This document shows positions 18,613-28,764 of a DNA stretch of 64,000 nt, one piece after another. The stretch spans positions 3,534,001-3,598,000 of the forward strand of contig NZ_CP041036.1 of NCBI RefSeq assembly GCF_006385555.1. The letters run 5' to 3'. The notes below the pieces were generated by a model. The model was not told the DNA's origin. It did not search any database and saw only the letters and a list, made by a program, of their open reading frames with translations. The translations under genes and the position numbers were made by a program. The DNA comes from Shewanella polaris (GTDB lineage: Bacteria > Pseudomonadota > Gammaproteobacteria > Enterobacterales > Shewanellaceae). Positions within the stretch are counted from its first letter, which is position 1. The number at the start of each line of letters is the position of its first letter.

Positions 18613-19449
18613 TTGAATGAAGCCAAAGTATCTCTTGAACTTGTCACTAAGCGTGGCATTAAAAAAATGAAGCCTTTACTTTCAAAGCTTTATGTTATCA
18701 TATTGAGTATTTCTTTTGTTCTCATTCCAACGAGACATTTATACGCAAACAATGCTTCCCAAGTGCAGTTCATCACCCATCCACTACCTCCATTTAGTTA
18801 CTTAGATAATGGTCGTTTAAGCGGTTTTGCCATCGATATACTTAAAGCCATGATGCAAAATACTCAACAAACAGCCAAGATTGAAATGTATCCATTTAAT
18901 CGAGCATTTCAAATGTTAAAATCACAACAAAACACTGCGTTGCTTGTCATTGCGAAAAGGCCGGAAAGAGAAGTAAACATGAAATGGGTAGGCCCCATTA
19001 TCAGCAGCGGAGTGTATTTTTACCAAAAAAGTAAATCAGGATTGTCACTCGCCCATTTGGAAGATTTAAAGCGAGTGCAAAATATTGGCGTTGTATTGGA
19101 TAATGCCGATCATACTTATTTGGATTCACAGGGATTCACTAACCTCAGCACAGACAAAGCCCAGCTACAGTCACTTAAAATGCTTCATTATGGCAGAGTT
19201 GATGTCGCACCTATGAGCGAGCTTGTAATGCCCTTTTTGGCAAAAGCGGCTGATATCGATATCAATTCAATTGAGCGTACACCTATAAAATTGTACGACT
19301 CCACCTTGTATATCGCGTTTTCAAACGACACTAGTGATGATGTTGTTTCATTATGGCAACAAGCATTTGATGAATTAATCTCATCAGGCAAATATCAAAC
19401 TATTTATCAAGGTTATTTCCCGACTGATATCGATATTGCTAAGCAATAA
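18613..19449 (+). CDS. Periplasmic solute-binding protein-like (SBP_bac_3), orphan
   Basis: Solute-binding family 3 protein. A signal peptide starts at MKPLLSKLYVIILS (ATG 18667) and is cleaved near HLYAN. The upstream TTG at 18613 has the better ribosome-binding site (AGAAGGA) and would add 18 residues, so the true start is unsettled; the longer frame is listed. Mature motifs: FITHPLPPFSYLDNGRLSGF, AIDILKAMMQ, PEREVNMKWVGPI. No transporter genes are adjacent. It resembles the family of the protein at 10973, so two orphan binding proteins lie within 8 kb. Confidence 0.75.
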   Translation: MNEAKVSLELVTKRGIKKMKPLLSKLYVIILSISFVLIPTRHLYANNASQVQFITHPLPPFSYLDNGRLSGFAIDILKAMMQNTQQTAKIEMYPFNRAFQMLKSQQNTALLVIAKRPEREVNMKWVGPIISSGVYFYQKSKSGLSLAHLEDLKRVQNIGVVLDNADHTYLDSQGFTNLSTDKAQLQSLKMLHYGRVDVAPMSELVMPFLAKAADIDINSIERTPIKLYDSTLYIAFSNDTSDDVVSLWQQAFDELISSGKYQTIYQGYFPTDIDIAKQ

Positions 19450-19803
19450 CAGAGCGTTAACTTCCAACGTGCGTCTACTATCGCTAAGCCAGTAGTGAAA
19501 GCCACCTTATAAACAATATTCCGTACAACTTAACCATCATTTGATTTTTATTGTAGCGATTAAGTTTAACCACTGTTCAGCAGGCAGCCGTTCATCCTCC
19601 GATTGTAGAGTTACCCCCTGAACCACGTAGAAAATCCATTATGATTACAATATATGCCGGATTAATAAGCGCTATTAAACTGACCTTAGTGGTATTGAGC
19701 TATTCCAACATCATATGAATATCGTATCACGAGGTCATTAACCCGCAGACGATTTTAGTGTAAACTCAAGCCCAACTTATTAACCTGTTAAAAGCATCAC
19801 AAC
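19450..19803. other. Intergenic region upstream of holC
   Basis: About 350 bp between the solute-binding gene and holC. No open frame with a plausible start, no repeat and no strong hairpin seen. The last 60 bp presumably hold the holC-valS promoter. Confidence 0.5.
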
Positions 19804-20253
19804 ATGACTCAAGCCATATTTTACCTTATGCCTGAAAATCATAATCAAATGAGTGCATTAGATGCACTGTATTTAGCTGCTTGCAGGTTAGCTGAACAAC
19901 AATATCGTCAACAAAAAACAGTCTACATTCACTGCAAAGACAAACAGCAAGCTTATGCAATTGACGAATTACTGTGGCAATTTGAGCCAAACGCCTTTGT
20001 ACCACACAACTTAAAAGGTGAAGGCCCAGTGACAGGTGCGCCAGTCGAAATTGGTTTTGATACCTTAGGGCCAAATAAAAGTCGCCAAGTTCTGATTAAT
20101 CTTGCAGACCAAATGCCCAGTTTTGCGGTAAACTTGCCCCATATTATCGATTTTGTCGCTAATGATGACGAACTCAAGCGCATTGCACGCAATCGCTACC
20201 GTCAATATCAGAATGTAGGCATTACGCCCAGCACTCAAGCATTAGCCGAATAA
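19804..20253 (+). CDS. holC: DNA polymerase III chi subunit HolC
   Basis: 149 residues. Matches HolC: CRLAEQQYRQQKTVYIHCKD, DELLWQFEPNAFVPHNL, and the C-terminal DFVANDDELKRIARNRYRQY. Chi links the clamp-loader (through psi) to SSB at the replication fork. It lies 33 bp upstream of valS, the conserved gammaproteobacterial order (usually pepA-holC-valS). Here a solute-binding gene is inserted between pepA and holC. Confidence 0.93.
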   Translation: MTQAIFYLMPENHNQMSALDALYLAACRLAEQQYRQQKTVYIHCKDKQQAYAIDELLWQFEPNAFVPHNLKGEGPVTGAPVEIGFDTLGPNKSRQVLINLADQMPSFAVNLPHIIDFVANDDELKRIARNRYRQYQNVGITPSTQALAE

Positions 20254-20286
20254 ACACTTAATTTAGATAGAGAACATAACGCTCCT

Positions 20287-23193
20287 ATGGAAAAAACATA
20301 CAACCCAAAGTCTATCGAACAAGCCCTTTACCAAAACTGGGAAGAGCAAGGTTACTTCAAGCCTAGCGGCGATGAATCACAAGGCAATTATTGCATCATG
20401 ATCCCGCCACCGAATGTAACCGGTAGCTTACACATGGGTCATGCCTTCCAAGATACCATCATGGATACCCTTACCCGCTATGAGCGCATGAAAGGTAAAA
20501 ATACCTTGTGGCAAATCGGCACCGACCACGCAGGTATTGCGACTCAAATGTTGGTTGAGCGTAAGCTTGAAGCCGAAGAAGGTAAAACTCGCCATGATTT
20601 AGGCCGTGACGCCTTTATTGATAAAGTGTGGGACTGGAAAGAACAGTCTGGTGGCACCATCACTAAACAGCTTCGCCGCATGGGCGCATCTGTTGATTGG
20701 GATCGCGAACGTTTTACGATGGACGAAGGCTTATCTAAAGCTGTTCAAGAAGTGTTTGTTCGCCTATACGATGACGAATTAATTTATCGTGGTAAGCGCT
20801 TAGTTAACTGGGATCCAAAACTTCATACCGCCATTTCTGACTTAGAAGTTGAAAATAAAGAGAAGCAAGGCCACATGTGGCACTTCCGCTATCCTTTGGC
20901 CCAAGGCGCATTAACGGCCGATGGTAAAGACTATCTCGAAGTGGCCACGACTCGCCCAGAAACCATGTTAGGTGACAGCGCAGTAGCCGTGCATCCAGAT
21001 GATGAACGTTATCAATCATTAATTGGCAAATTCATTCTATTGCCTATCGTTAACCGTTTAGTGCCAATTGTTGCCGACGATTACGTCGATATGGAATTTG
21101 GTACTGGTTGCGTAAAAATCACTCCAGCCCATGACTTTAACGACTATGAAGTCGGTAAACGTCATCAACTGCCTATGTACAGTATCTTTACGTTAGATGC
21201 CTGTGTCCGCAGTTTTGTTGAAGTCATCAACACCGATGGCACCCCAAACAAAGACATTGAAATTGCCTTACCAGAGCGTTATGTCGGTCTTGATCGTTTT
21301 AAAGCTCGTACAGTAATTGTTGAAGAGTTTGAAACATTAGGCTTACTTGAAAAAATCGCTCCGCACGGCTTAAAAGTACCCTATGGCGATCGCTCAGGTG
21401 TGGTAATAGAACCTCTATTAACCGACCAGTGGTATGTGGCTGTTCAATCAATGGCAAAAACGGCTATTGAAGCGGTAGAAACCGGCGAAATTAAGTTTGT
21501 GCCGCAACAATACGAGAACATGTACTTCTCGTGGATGCGTGATATTAAAGACTGGTGTATTTCACGCCAGTTATGGTGGGGACACCGTATTCCAGCTTGG
21601 TACGACGAAAACGGTAAAGTCTATGTTGGCCGTAACGAAGCGGAAGTGCGTGCTAAGCACCAATTTGCTGACTCAGTGGTATTACGTCAAGACGACGACG
21701 TATTAGATACTTGGTTCAGCTCGGCATTATGGACATTTTCAACCTTAGGTTGGCCGGATAACTTAGAAGATTTAAAAACCTTCCACCCAACCGATGTGTT
21801 GGTTACCGGTTTTGACATTATCTTCTTCTGGGTTGCGCGGATGATTATGATGACAATGCACTTCATTAAAGATGAAGATGGCAAACCACAAGTACCTTTC
21901 AAAACCGTTTACGTTACTGGCCTTATCCGTGACGAAGCCGGCAATAAGATGTCAAAATCTAAAGGTAACGTACTTGACCCATTAGACATGATCGACGGTA
22001 TCGATCTTGAAACGTTAGTAACTAAGCGTACTGGCAACATGATGCAGCCACAACTGGCGGCAAAAATTGAAAAAAGTACCCGCAAAGAATTTGCCGACGG
22101 CATTGAAGCCCACGGTACCGATGCCCTGCGCTTTACGTTAGCAGCAATGGCATCAACGGGTCGTGACATCAACTGGGACATGAAACGTCTTGATGGCTAC
22201 CGCAGTTTCTGTAACAAGTTATGGAATGCGTCACGTTACGTGTTAATGAACACTGAAGTGCAGACGGATCCCGATAGCGATGAAGCTGGCGAACCTTTAG
22301 ATTGCGGTCAACTATTAGTTAATGGCAAACCAGGAACAATGGAGTTGTCATTAGCCGATCGTTGGATCATTGGTTTGTTTAACCAAACCGTGAAAACCTT
22401 TGATGACCACATGGCCGCTTATCGTTTTGACCTAGCCGCTAACACTTTATACGAGTTCACTTGGAACCAATTCTGTGACTGGTACTTAGAGCTAACCAAG
22501 CCAGTAATGCAAAATGGTAGCGACGCGCAAATGCGTGGAACGCGCCATACATTAGTTAATGTGCTTGAAAAAATGCAACGCCTAATGCACCCAATTATGC
22601 CGTACATTACCGAAACGATTTGGCAGCGTGTTAAGCCATTAGCGGGCGTAACAGGCGATACCATCATGCTAGCATCGTTCCCAACTTATCAAGCCGATCA
22701 AGTTGATGCGACCGCGATGGCCGATCTTGAATGGGTTAAGCAAGTGATTGTGGCAGTACGTAATATTCGTGCAGAACTTAACATTGCGCCTTCTAAGCCA
22801 CTTAATGCATTAGTGCGCGGTGTAAGCTACGAGGATCGTATTCGCCTTGAAGCTAACCAAACCTTCTTTGCTAGTCTCGCAAAATTAGAAACCATCACTA
22901 TCCTTGAAGAAGGTGAAACGGCACCAATGTCGAGCACGCAATTAGTTGGCAATATGGAGCTGTTAATTCCAATGGCTGGTTTGATCGATGTCGGCGCAGA
23001 AATGGCCCGTATTGATAAACAACTAGAAAAGCTTGCTCAAGAGATAGCCCGTATTGAGGGTAAATTATCTAATCAAGGCTTTGTGGCTAAAGCCCCTGCC
23101 GCGGTAATTGATAAAGAACGCGCTAAAATGACCGATTTAACTCGTGATATTGAAAAACTAAACGAGCAAAAAATTGAATTGGCCAAGATTTAA
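20287..23193 (+). CDS. valS: Valyl-tRNA synthetase
   Basis: 968-residue class I synthetase. The HIGH motif is HMGH at 49-52, after PPPNVTGSL, and KMSKS is at 554-558. The CP1 editing domain carries [19 protein letters not shown]. The C-terminal coiled coil ([20 protein letters not shown] and following heptads) is characteristic of ValRS. It charges tRNA-Val. A second in-frame region between KMSKS and the anticodon-binding domain contains an insertion [16 protein letters not shown], as in other gammaproteobacteria. Followed by a terminator. Confidence 0.97.
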   Translation: MEKTYNPKSIEQALYQNWEEQGYFKPSGDESQGNYCIMIPPPNVTGSLHMGHAFQDTIMDTLTRYERMKGKNTLWQIGTDHAGIATQMLVERKLEAEEGKTRHDLGRDAFIDKVWDWKEQSGGTITKQLRRMGASVDWDRERFTMDEGLSKAVQEVFVRLYDDELIYRGKRLVNWDPKLHTAISDLEVENKEKQGHMWHFRYPLAQGALTADGKDYLEVATTRPETMLGDSAVAVHPDDERYQSLIGKFILLPIVNRLVPIVADDYVDMEFGTGCVKITPAHDFNDYEVGKRHQLPMYSIFTLDACVRSFVEVINTDGTPNKDIEIALPERYVGLDRFKARTVIVEEFETLGLLEKIAPHGLKVPYGDRSGVVIEPLLTDQWYVAVQSMAKTAIEAVETGEIKFVPQQYENMYFSWMRDIKDWCISRQLWWGHRIPAWYDENGKVYVGRNEAEVRAKHQFADSVVLRQDDDVLDTWFSSALWTFSTLGWPDNLEDLKTFHPTDVLVTGFDIIFFWVARMIMMTMHFIKDEDGKPQVPFKTVYVTGLIRDEAGNKMSKSKGNVLDPLDMIDGIDLETLVTKRTGNMMQPQLAAKIEKSTRKEFADGIEAHGTDALRFTLAAMASTGRDINWDMKRLDGYRSFCNKLWNASRYVLMNTEVQTDPDSDEAGEPLDCGQLLVNGKPGTMELSLADRWIIGLFNQTVKTFDDHMAAYRFDLAANTLYEFTWNQFCDWYLELTKPVMQNGSDAQMRGTRHTLVNVLEKMQRLMHPIMPYITETIWQRVKPLAGVTGDTIMLASFPTYQADQVDATAMADLEWVKQVIVAVRNIRAELNIAPSKPLNALVRGVSYEDRIRLEANQTFFASLAKLETITILEEGETAPMSSTQLVGNMELLIPMAGLIDVGAEMARIDKQLEKLAQEIARIEGKLSNQGFVAKAPAAVIDKERAKMTDLTRDIEKLNEQKIELAKI

Positions 23194-23256
23194 CGGCAAC
23201 CAGTAAGTTGTTGACTTATTAGTTACGATTTACTCAGCTCAAATAAAGCGTCCTGC

Positions 23257-23285
23257 AAAAACCAGCGAATAATTCGCTGGTTTTT
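23257..23285 (+). terminator. Rho-independent terminator after valS
   Basis: AAAAACCAGCGAA (23257-23269), loop TAA, TTCGCTGGTTTTT (23273-23285). Confidence 0.9.
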
Positions 23286-23418
23286 ATCTTTGTTGATGTG
23301 AGCTATAGCAATAATTTAACCTTTATTTAGTTCAAACTTAAAACCTTGATATCTCAATTTACATTTTTGGTGTATAAGCTTCGGCCAATATCATCAATCT
23401 ATTTAATAGGCCAAAACA

Positions 23419-23757
23419 ATGTCTGATAAATTCTTTTTTAAAGGTCGTCAAACCCCTAAACCGGCCTATGGCGAAAGTGGTTATAACACCAAACGCGCAG
23501 CCAAACTTGGCACAGAAGCATTACCGCTTAAATTGTCAGTACAAACTGAAGCGCGCAAAGTTGAAGTCGCTGAAATAGTGGCCGACAAACAGTTGTTTGC
23601 CAATATCACTATTGATGCCGACAAACCTGAAAACATCATTGATTTAAGCGGTATATTAAATAAACCGAAAACAGTCAGCTTTGAAGCTAAACCTAACCGT
23701 AATGATGCTTGCCCTTGTGGTAGTGGTAAAAAATACAAAAAGTGTTGTGGTGCATAA
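23419..23757 (+). CDS. SEC-C motif metal-binding protein (PBPRA1643-type)
   Basis: 112 residues. The C-terminal SEC-C zinc-binding motif is [18 protein letters not shown], the last 20 residues of the protein. The N-terminal [11 protein letters not shown] and [19 protein letters not shown] match the small PBPRA1643-type SWIM/SEC-C family of marine gammaproteobacteria. Similar C-terminal motifs occur in SecA, but nothing else here is SecA-like. Function unknown. Bounded by terminators on both sides, so monocistronic. Confidence 0.85.
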   Translation: MSDKFFFKGRQTPKPAYGESGYNTKRAAKLGTEALPLKLSVQTEARKVEVAEIVADKQLFANITIDADKPENIIDLSGILNKPKTVSFEAKPNRNDACPCGSGKKYKKCCGA

Positions 23758-23802
23758 GCCACAATAGCAAACTTAGGCCTGTCGATAGGCTAATAGTGAT
23801 AT

Positions 23803-23834
23803 AAAAAAAGCGGATCTTATGATTCGCTTTTTTT
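23803..23834 (+). terminator. Rho-independent terminator after the SEC-C gene
   Basis: AAAAAAAGCGGATC (23803-23816), loop TTAT, GATTCGCTTTTTTT (23821-23834). One G-T pair in the stem. Confidence 0.85.
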
Positions 23835-23922
23835 ATTGTCTTTGGATATTTATCTAGAACTTAGGTACAGTGTCAGCCTTTGTTAAAGAAATGATAAAAA
23901 GCATAAAATAAAAGGGTGACTT

Positions 23923-25458
23923 ATGAGCACTAATTCACACTCAAGCAATGACTTGAGTGAAGTAAAACAATTAGGTATGTGGGCAGCAATAAGCAGTTTA
24001 GGTTATATATTTTGGCTTGTTGGTGGTATGGAGCTAATAGAACGCATTGCCTATTATGGTGTAAAAGCCAGTGCAGGTTTATACGCTAAAGCGCCTGTAT
24101 CACAAGGCGGACTGGGCATTAATTTAAGTGATTACGGTATTATCATATCGGTCTGGGCGTTACTGCAAACCTTCGTCCCCGTGTTAACCGGCGGAATTTC
24201 TGATCGTGTCGGCTACAAAGAAACCATTTTCGTTTCTACCATCATCAAAATATGTGGTTATTTAACCATGGCATTCTTCCCCAGTTTCTGGGGTTTTCTC
24301 GCCGGAGCCATGTTGCTAGCCATGGGTACAGGGGTATTCAAACCCGGAATTCAAGGCACTTTAGTACTGTCAACTAATCGTAATAATACTTCGATGGCTT
24401 GGGGTATTTTTTACCAAGTAGTTAATATTGGTGGTTTTTTAGTTCCACTGGTTGCAGTGCATATGCGCCAATTATCTTGGGATAATGTGTTTTATGCTTG
24501 TGCGACGATTATCTCATTAAACTTTTTATTTTTATTGGCTTACAAAGAACCCGGTAAAGACGAGCGTTTAGAGCGCACTCGTAAAGTAAAATCTGGCGAA
24601 CTACAGCAAGAGGCATTGTGGAAAGATGCCCTTAGAGAGCTAAAAAAACCAGTGGTTATTTACTATATGCTAGTGTTTGCCGGCTTTTGGTTTTTATATA
24701 ACTCATTATTTGATGTACTGCCAATCCATATTGCTGAATGGGTTGATACCAGCGTCATAGTCACCTCTCTATTTGGTCCAGAGGGCACCAGTAATGGCAT
24801 ATTACAATTCTGGCTTGGCCTGAGTAATGACGGCACCAAAGTGATGCCTGAAGGTATGCTCAACCTTAATGCAGGGATGATCATGACCACCTGCTTTATT
24901 GTTGCTGCACTCACGGCTAAATATCGCATTACAACTGCCATGTTTGTCGGTTGCTTATTGAGTATTTTAGCCATTGCTTTGGTGGGTGCGTTTAATGCAG
25001 CTTGGATGATTGTACTGGCTATTGCCATGTTCTCTGTCGGTGAAATGATGATAAGCCCAAAAAAGAACGAGTTTATGGGTAACATCGCACCTGAAGGAAA
25101 AAAAGCCATGTACTTAGGTTTTGTTATGTTACCTCAAGGCATAGGTTGGACGTTAGAAGGTTATTTCGGACCTAAACTGTATGACATGTACGCTTCAAAA
25201 GAGCGCATCGCTCGTGAAGCCTTGTCTGAACATGGCATGAACCTAACAGACATTGCTAACATCCCACAAGGTGAAGCATTTAACCGCTTAGTCAGCGTCA
25301 CAGGCCAAGAGCCACAAGCCTTAACCCAAGCTTTATATCAAGCCAACAACATCGGTATGGCATGGTACATTATTGCCGCAATTGGAATTATTTCAGCCGT
25401 AGGTATTTTCATCTACGGCAAATGGCTATTAAGAATGCAACGCCAGCAAATGGCTTAA
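23923..25458 (+). CDS. POT/PTR2-family MFS transporter
   Basis: 511 residues with about 12-14 transmembrane helices. POT-type features: N-terminal GMELIERIAYYGVKA (the ExxERFxYYG-like helix), GGISDRVGYKETI, and MGTGVFKPGIQG matching the PTR2 GxFKPxI signature. The family imports di/tripeptides with protons. The E-x-x-E-R-F-x-Y-Y-G motif is altered to ELIERIAYYG, and a large loop precedes helix 9. The substrate is therefore uncertain. AAAGGGTG lies before the ATG, and a terminator follows. Confidence 0.8.
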   Translation: MSTNSHSSNDLSEVKQLGMWAAISSLGYIFWLVGGMELIERIAYYGVKASAGLYAKAPVSQGGLGINLSDYGIIISVWALLQTFVPVLTGGISDRVGYKETIFVSTIIKICGYLTMAFFPSFWGFLAGAMLLAMGTGVFKPGIQGTLVLSTNRNNTSMAWGIFYQVVNIGGFLVPLVAVHMRQLSWDNVFYACATIISLNFLFLLAYKEPGKDERLERTRKVKSGELQQEALWKDALRELKKPVVIYYMLVFAGFWFLYNSLFDVLPIHIAEWVDTSVIVTSLFGPEGTSNGILQFWLGLSNDGTKVMPEGMLNLNAGMIMTTCFIVAALTAKYRITTAMFVGCLLSILAIALVGAFNAAWMIVLAIAMFSVGEMMISPKKNEFMGNIAPEGKKAMYLGFVMLPQGIGWTLEGYFGPKLYDMYASKERIAREALSEHGMNLTDIANIPQGEAFNRLVSVTGQEPQALTQALYQANNIGMAWYIIAAIGIISAVGIFIYGKWLLRMQRQQMA

Positions 25459-25501
25459 CGAAACGAACTGTAGAGTACTTAGCAAAAAATACTGGTTTGA
25501 T

Positions 25502-25535
25502 AAAAGGGAAGCAGCTGTGCTTCCCTTTTGTTTTT
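25502..25535 (+). terminator. Rho-independent terminator after the POT transporter
   Basis: AAAAGGGAAGCA (25502-25513), loop GCTG, TGCTTCCCTTTT (25518-25529), then GTTTTT. Confidence 0.88.
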
Positions 25536-26024
25536 CTCGCACCAAACAAGTTGATAGATTTTAATAGCGTCATACTAGAACTGCCCCATCGTTAACTTCC
25601 CTCTCAATAACGTCTTTCTCATTAATCCGTCCTCCTTAGTCACTCTGTTTATTTTCTACCTTGTTCATTACCGATTGGTAGCCCATATCCCTCAAATCGC
25701 ATGAGCCATATAACAGACGACAGAGCATGCATCATCAACGATTTACACGCCGATGTTTCCAGCTCATTGAGACATCATCAATTGTAGGACAAATGCCACT
25801 ACGTTAGATAATTCAGTTGAAGTTGATATGTCATTAACCTCAATTTAATGGTCAATTAAATTGCAATAACTTAAGTTACTGGCATTGACTGGATTGATTA
25901 GATTACGTTGGGTTAAATAGGATTAGATTGTGTAATTAATGATCTTGTTCGATATATTTTTTCAAAGAAAATACTGATAACGAATGACCATGAAATACTT
26001 ATAGATTGATTAATAAACTTCATT
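25536..26024. other. Intergenic region with no supported gene
   Basis: About 490 bp between the convergent POT transporter and the first decaheme gene. No plausible coding frame, no inverted repeat of note. Increasingly AT-rich toward 26000. Confidence 0.5.
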
Positions 26025-26057
26025 AAAAAAACAGGGAGGCATTACTGCCTCCCTGTT
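26025..26057 (-). terminator. Terminator of decaheme gene 1
   Basis: AACAGGGAGGCA (26030-26041), loop TTAC, TGCCTCCCTGTT (26046-26057). On the minus strand it ends in a seven-T run. The same stem core follows the other two cytochrome genes. Confidence 0.9.
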
Positions 26058-26097
26058 AGTTATTTTCTTAAGTGATGATTAAGAATTTATTTTATAT

Positions 26098-28401
26098 TTA
26101 GTGTGCTGAACTACCATGAACAACATCTACGCCGTAAGTTTTACCTTCAGCATGACACGTTGCACATGATTCAACTGGTAAGTCAGCTGTTGAATCTGGC
26201 GTACCTTGAACTGTTGCACCATTTGCCTTGAAATGAGCTAATGCAGCAGCTCCTGAGTGAGCATGACAACTACGACAAGCTTCTGCTACTGGTGAAATGT
26301 ATAATGCTTCACTAGTACTCACTTTAATTGCACGTTTGCCTGATGTTAAACCACCATCGTCAGCAAATAGAGACTCACCATCGTTATGACACTCTGTACA
26401 ATTAGTTTGTACAGCTGGATATCCGTGCAGTTCACCATCAGCATCACGATAGATACCAGGTTCACCACGAGTCGCATCCCAAAGGCCAGAATGGAATCTG
26501 TGTGCGACACCAAATAAATCTCGTTGGCTAAATGTAACATCAGTTGTTACCCATATCGCATCACCATCTTCATCTACTTCATCAGACTTGTATTGCACTG
26601 GGTGACCAGATCTACCAACATTTTCATTATGACAATCCATACATTGAGTAAACTCTGTCACACCATGGGTACCTTTCACATATGTTAAGCTACCATGACA
26701 GCTATTACATTTCGCTTCAGTTACAGTGATACGTGCAGGGTCATCAAAACGTGACACAACCTCAGTTGCATCGGCATCGGTTAAGTTGAAATACTTAACA
26801 GGGGCACTGTTTGCCACTCCAAGTTGTTCAATATTTCCATCAGCATCTTCAGTACACATAACAATCATGTCATCTTCAGCACAAACTTGAACTTCTGCTG
26901 TAACATAGATAGGACCGACTAAAAGGCTTGCATCAAAGTCACTAGCGACGGTTAATACACCGCCAGTCATGCTCACTGCATCATCAATCACCGACATTCC
27001 AAGACCACTGGTAACTGCGCCATCTTCAGATAAATTACCAATTAGAAAACCACGACTTGTTGAAGTCATATATTCGCTTAAGTCAGTACCATCAGCAATT
27101 ACAGCACCATTAAGTGTTACATTAGCAGTAACTGTTAAAGTAGAAATTGATGGGTCTGCTGTTACTGTTGCAACAGCCGAAGTGAAATCAAAGACTAATC
27201 CCTCAGCAACATTATCACGTAAACCCACTTTATGAGCTTCCATTGGGCTTAAAATACCAGAGCCGTGACAACCAGAACAAACAGCGTCGCTTGAAGGCAC
27301 AATACCGTTGTGGTTTTCACCCGTCGTTAAGTTAACATCTACGTGACATGATACACACGCTTCTTTATAGACGTTGTCGTTCCACTGAGTACCATTATCA
27401 TGACAAACTGTACATTCATTTAACTCGGCTGGGAAACCAATTTCACCAAACAGCTCTGCAGCTTCGCCAGTTAGCGAGTCAGCAATATGATGTCCAGCAT
27501 GGATAGTGTGGATCATAGAGTTGAAGCTGATGTTATATCCCAAATCTGCATAGTCTTCATCGGCTGCCATCGCTGGGTTATGACACGCTACACAGTTTTC
27601 AACTTTTTGATAATTATGATGTGCACTGATGTTGCTCATACGCATATCTGTATCAGCGTAACCATCTAATGAACTATGACATTGAATACATGCCGCATTA
27701 GACACTGAATCTTTTTCAGAAACAGCTAGCTCGCCAGTCGCAGGAATAAAATCAATTGGCGTTGATAACAGCTTATCACTGATACCAGTACCATCAGCCA
27801 TAGCAACATTATATGCACGTAACATCACACGAACTAGGTTGTTAGCATCACCGTCAGTTAATACTGATGGCGCATTACCATCATGCTCCCAAGTACCGGT
27901 ATAGGTACCAGGATTAGCAGGATCTTCAGCTATCGTACACGCTTCAACTTCAACACCAGCACGAGTAGTTGCAGTACCAGTAAGGGTACAATACATAGCG
28001 TTATCACTAACAAAGTCATTAGCATATAAATGACTTGTCCATAGGTATGGGGCACCCGTGTCAGTGGTATTTTCAGACTGGCTGGTTACATAGAGCTGGA
28101 CCTTTTCAAGTCCAGAGAATGGAAAAGTCGCTCCACCAGAGCCTTCCGCTGTAGCCGTAAATTTAAAGCTAAAATCGTCAGTACCAACAACCACAATATC
28201 TGTTGGCGCTATAGTTAACGTAAAGTTTGCAGCATCTTCAACGGTAGTTACCGTTAAACCAGCATTAGTACCATCAGCGCCATCGGCACCTGCTGCACCA
28301 TCGGCACCGTCGGCACCATCACTGCCGTCAGAGCCACATCCAGCTAAACCAAAAGCGGCAATAAAAGCGGCCGCCAGTAATGTTCTATTATATTTCTTCA
28401 T
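26098..28401 (-). CDS. OmcA/MtrC-family decaheme c-type cytochrome lipoprotein (array copy 1)
   Basis: 767 residues. Lipoprotein signal with lipobox LAGC (lipidated Cys22), then about eight collagen-like Gly-X-Y triplets (23-47). Ten CxxCH haem sites fall in two groups of five: 238, 270, 330, 349, 375 and 565, 587, 668, 709, 746. This is the MtrC/OmcA four-domain plan, with beta domain III between. Domain III has Cys507 and Cys516, a CX8C pair like the redox-active disulfide described for MtrC. Cys138 and Cys155 may pair in domain I. The protein is expected on the outer surface, passing electrons to metal oxides, flavins or other acceptors. No MtrA/MtrB partners are in the window. Most diverged of the three copies. 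Confidence 0.92.
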   Translation of the reverse strand: MKKYNRTLLAAAFIAAFGLAGCGSDGSDGADGADGAAGADGADGTNAGLTVTTVEDAANFTLTIAPTDIVVVGTDDFSFKFTATAEGSGGATFPFSGLEKVQLYVTSQSENTTDTGAPYLWTSHLYANDFVSDNAMYCTLTGTATTRAGVEVEACTIAEDPANPGTYTGTWEHDGNAPSVLTDGDANNLVRVMLRAYNVAMADGTGISDKLLSTPIDFIPATGELAVSEKDSVSNAACIQCHSSLDGYADTDMRMSNISAHHNYQKVENCVACHNPAMAADEDYADLGYNISFNSMIHTIHAGHHIADSLTGEAAELFGEIGFPAELNECTVCHDNGTQWNDNVYKEACVSCHVDVNLTTGENHNGIVPSSDAVCSGCHGSGILSPMEAHKVGLRDNVAEGLVFDFTSAVATVTADPSISTLTVTANVTLNGAVIADGTDLSEYMTSTSRGFLIGNLSEDGAVTSGLGMSVIDDAVSMTGGVLTVASDFDASLLVGPIYVTAEVQVCAEDDMIVMCTEDADGNIEQLGVANSAPVKYFNLTDADATEVVSRFDDPARITVTEAKCNSCHGSLTYVKGTHGVTEFTQCMDCHNENVGRSGHPVQYKSDEVDEDGDAIWVTTDVTFSQRDLFGVAHRFHSGLWDATRGEPGIYRDADGELHGYPAVQTNCTECHNDGESLFADDGGLTSGKRAIKVSTSEALYISPVAEACRSCHAHSGAAALAHFKANGATVQGTPDSTADLPVESCATCHAEGKTYGVDVVHGSSAH

Positions 28402-28421
28402 TTTAAATCCCCCGATTTAAA
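28402..28421 (-). promoter_or_regulatory. Hairpin enclosing the Shine-Dalgarno, decaheme gene 1
   Basis: On the minus strand TTTAAATC-GGGG-GATTTAAA lies immediately before ATG. The G-rich ribosome-binding site forms the loop and part of an AT-rich 8-bp stem. Identical sequence occurs at the other two cytochrome genes. Translational control (for example temperature-sensitive melting) is inference. Confidence 0.65.
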
Positions 28422-28488
28422 TTTATAGGTTCTTGCATCTAATAAGATATAAGAAAATAAGGCAAAAAACCCGAAAATGTTGCGAATA

Positions 28489-28505
28489 TGTGAATATTGA
28501 TCACA
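28489..28505. promoter_or_regulatory. Conserved dyad 88 bp upstream of decaheme gene 1 (CRP-like, 7-nt spacer)
   Basis: TGTGA-ATATTGA-TCACA. It sits at exactly the same distance from the ATG as equivalents before genes 2 and 3. CRP half-sites are perfect, but the spacer is 7 rather than 6. CRP is the main anaerobic regulator in Shewanella, so CRP binding is plausible but not certain. The rest of 28506-28692 is intergenic with no gene. Confidence 0.45.
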
Positions 28506-28692
28506 ATTTGGCTTCATTATGTTATCAATTAATACTCAGGTACTAACAAAAAAATAAACTTGTAATTTCATATTGTGTAATGAGAAATAGCATTCCAACG
28601 TGAACAAATTGAGATAAAAACGAAGAGATAAAACATACAACGAATGAATTAAGTTACAAATATTAAATAAGCACCGGTTAGACAACATTAAT

Positions 28693-28725
28693 AAAAAAAG
28701 AGGGAGGCATTACTGCCTCCCTCTT
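28693..28725 (-). terminator. Terminator of decaheme gene 2
   Basis: AAGAGGGAGGCA (28698-28709), loop TTAC, TGCCTCCCTCTT (28714-28725), with an A-run at 28693-28699 that gives the U-tail on the minus strand. Confidence 0.9.
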
Positions 28726-28764
28726 ACTTATTTTCTTAAATGATGATTAAGAAGTTATTTTCTA

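Noticed and set aside
18363..18659. 98-codon minus-strand frame
   Set aside because: It lies over an AT-rich intergenic region and the start of the solute-binding gene, with no ribosome-binding site or known motif.
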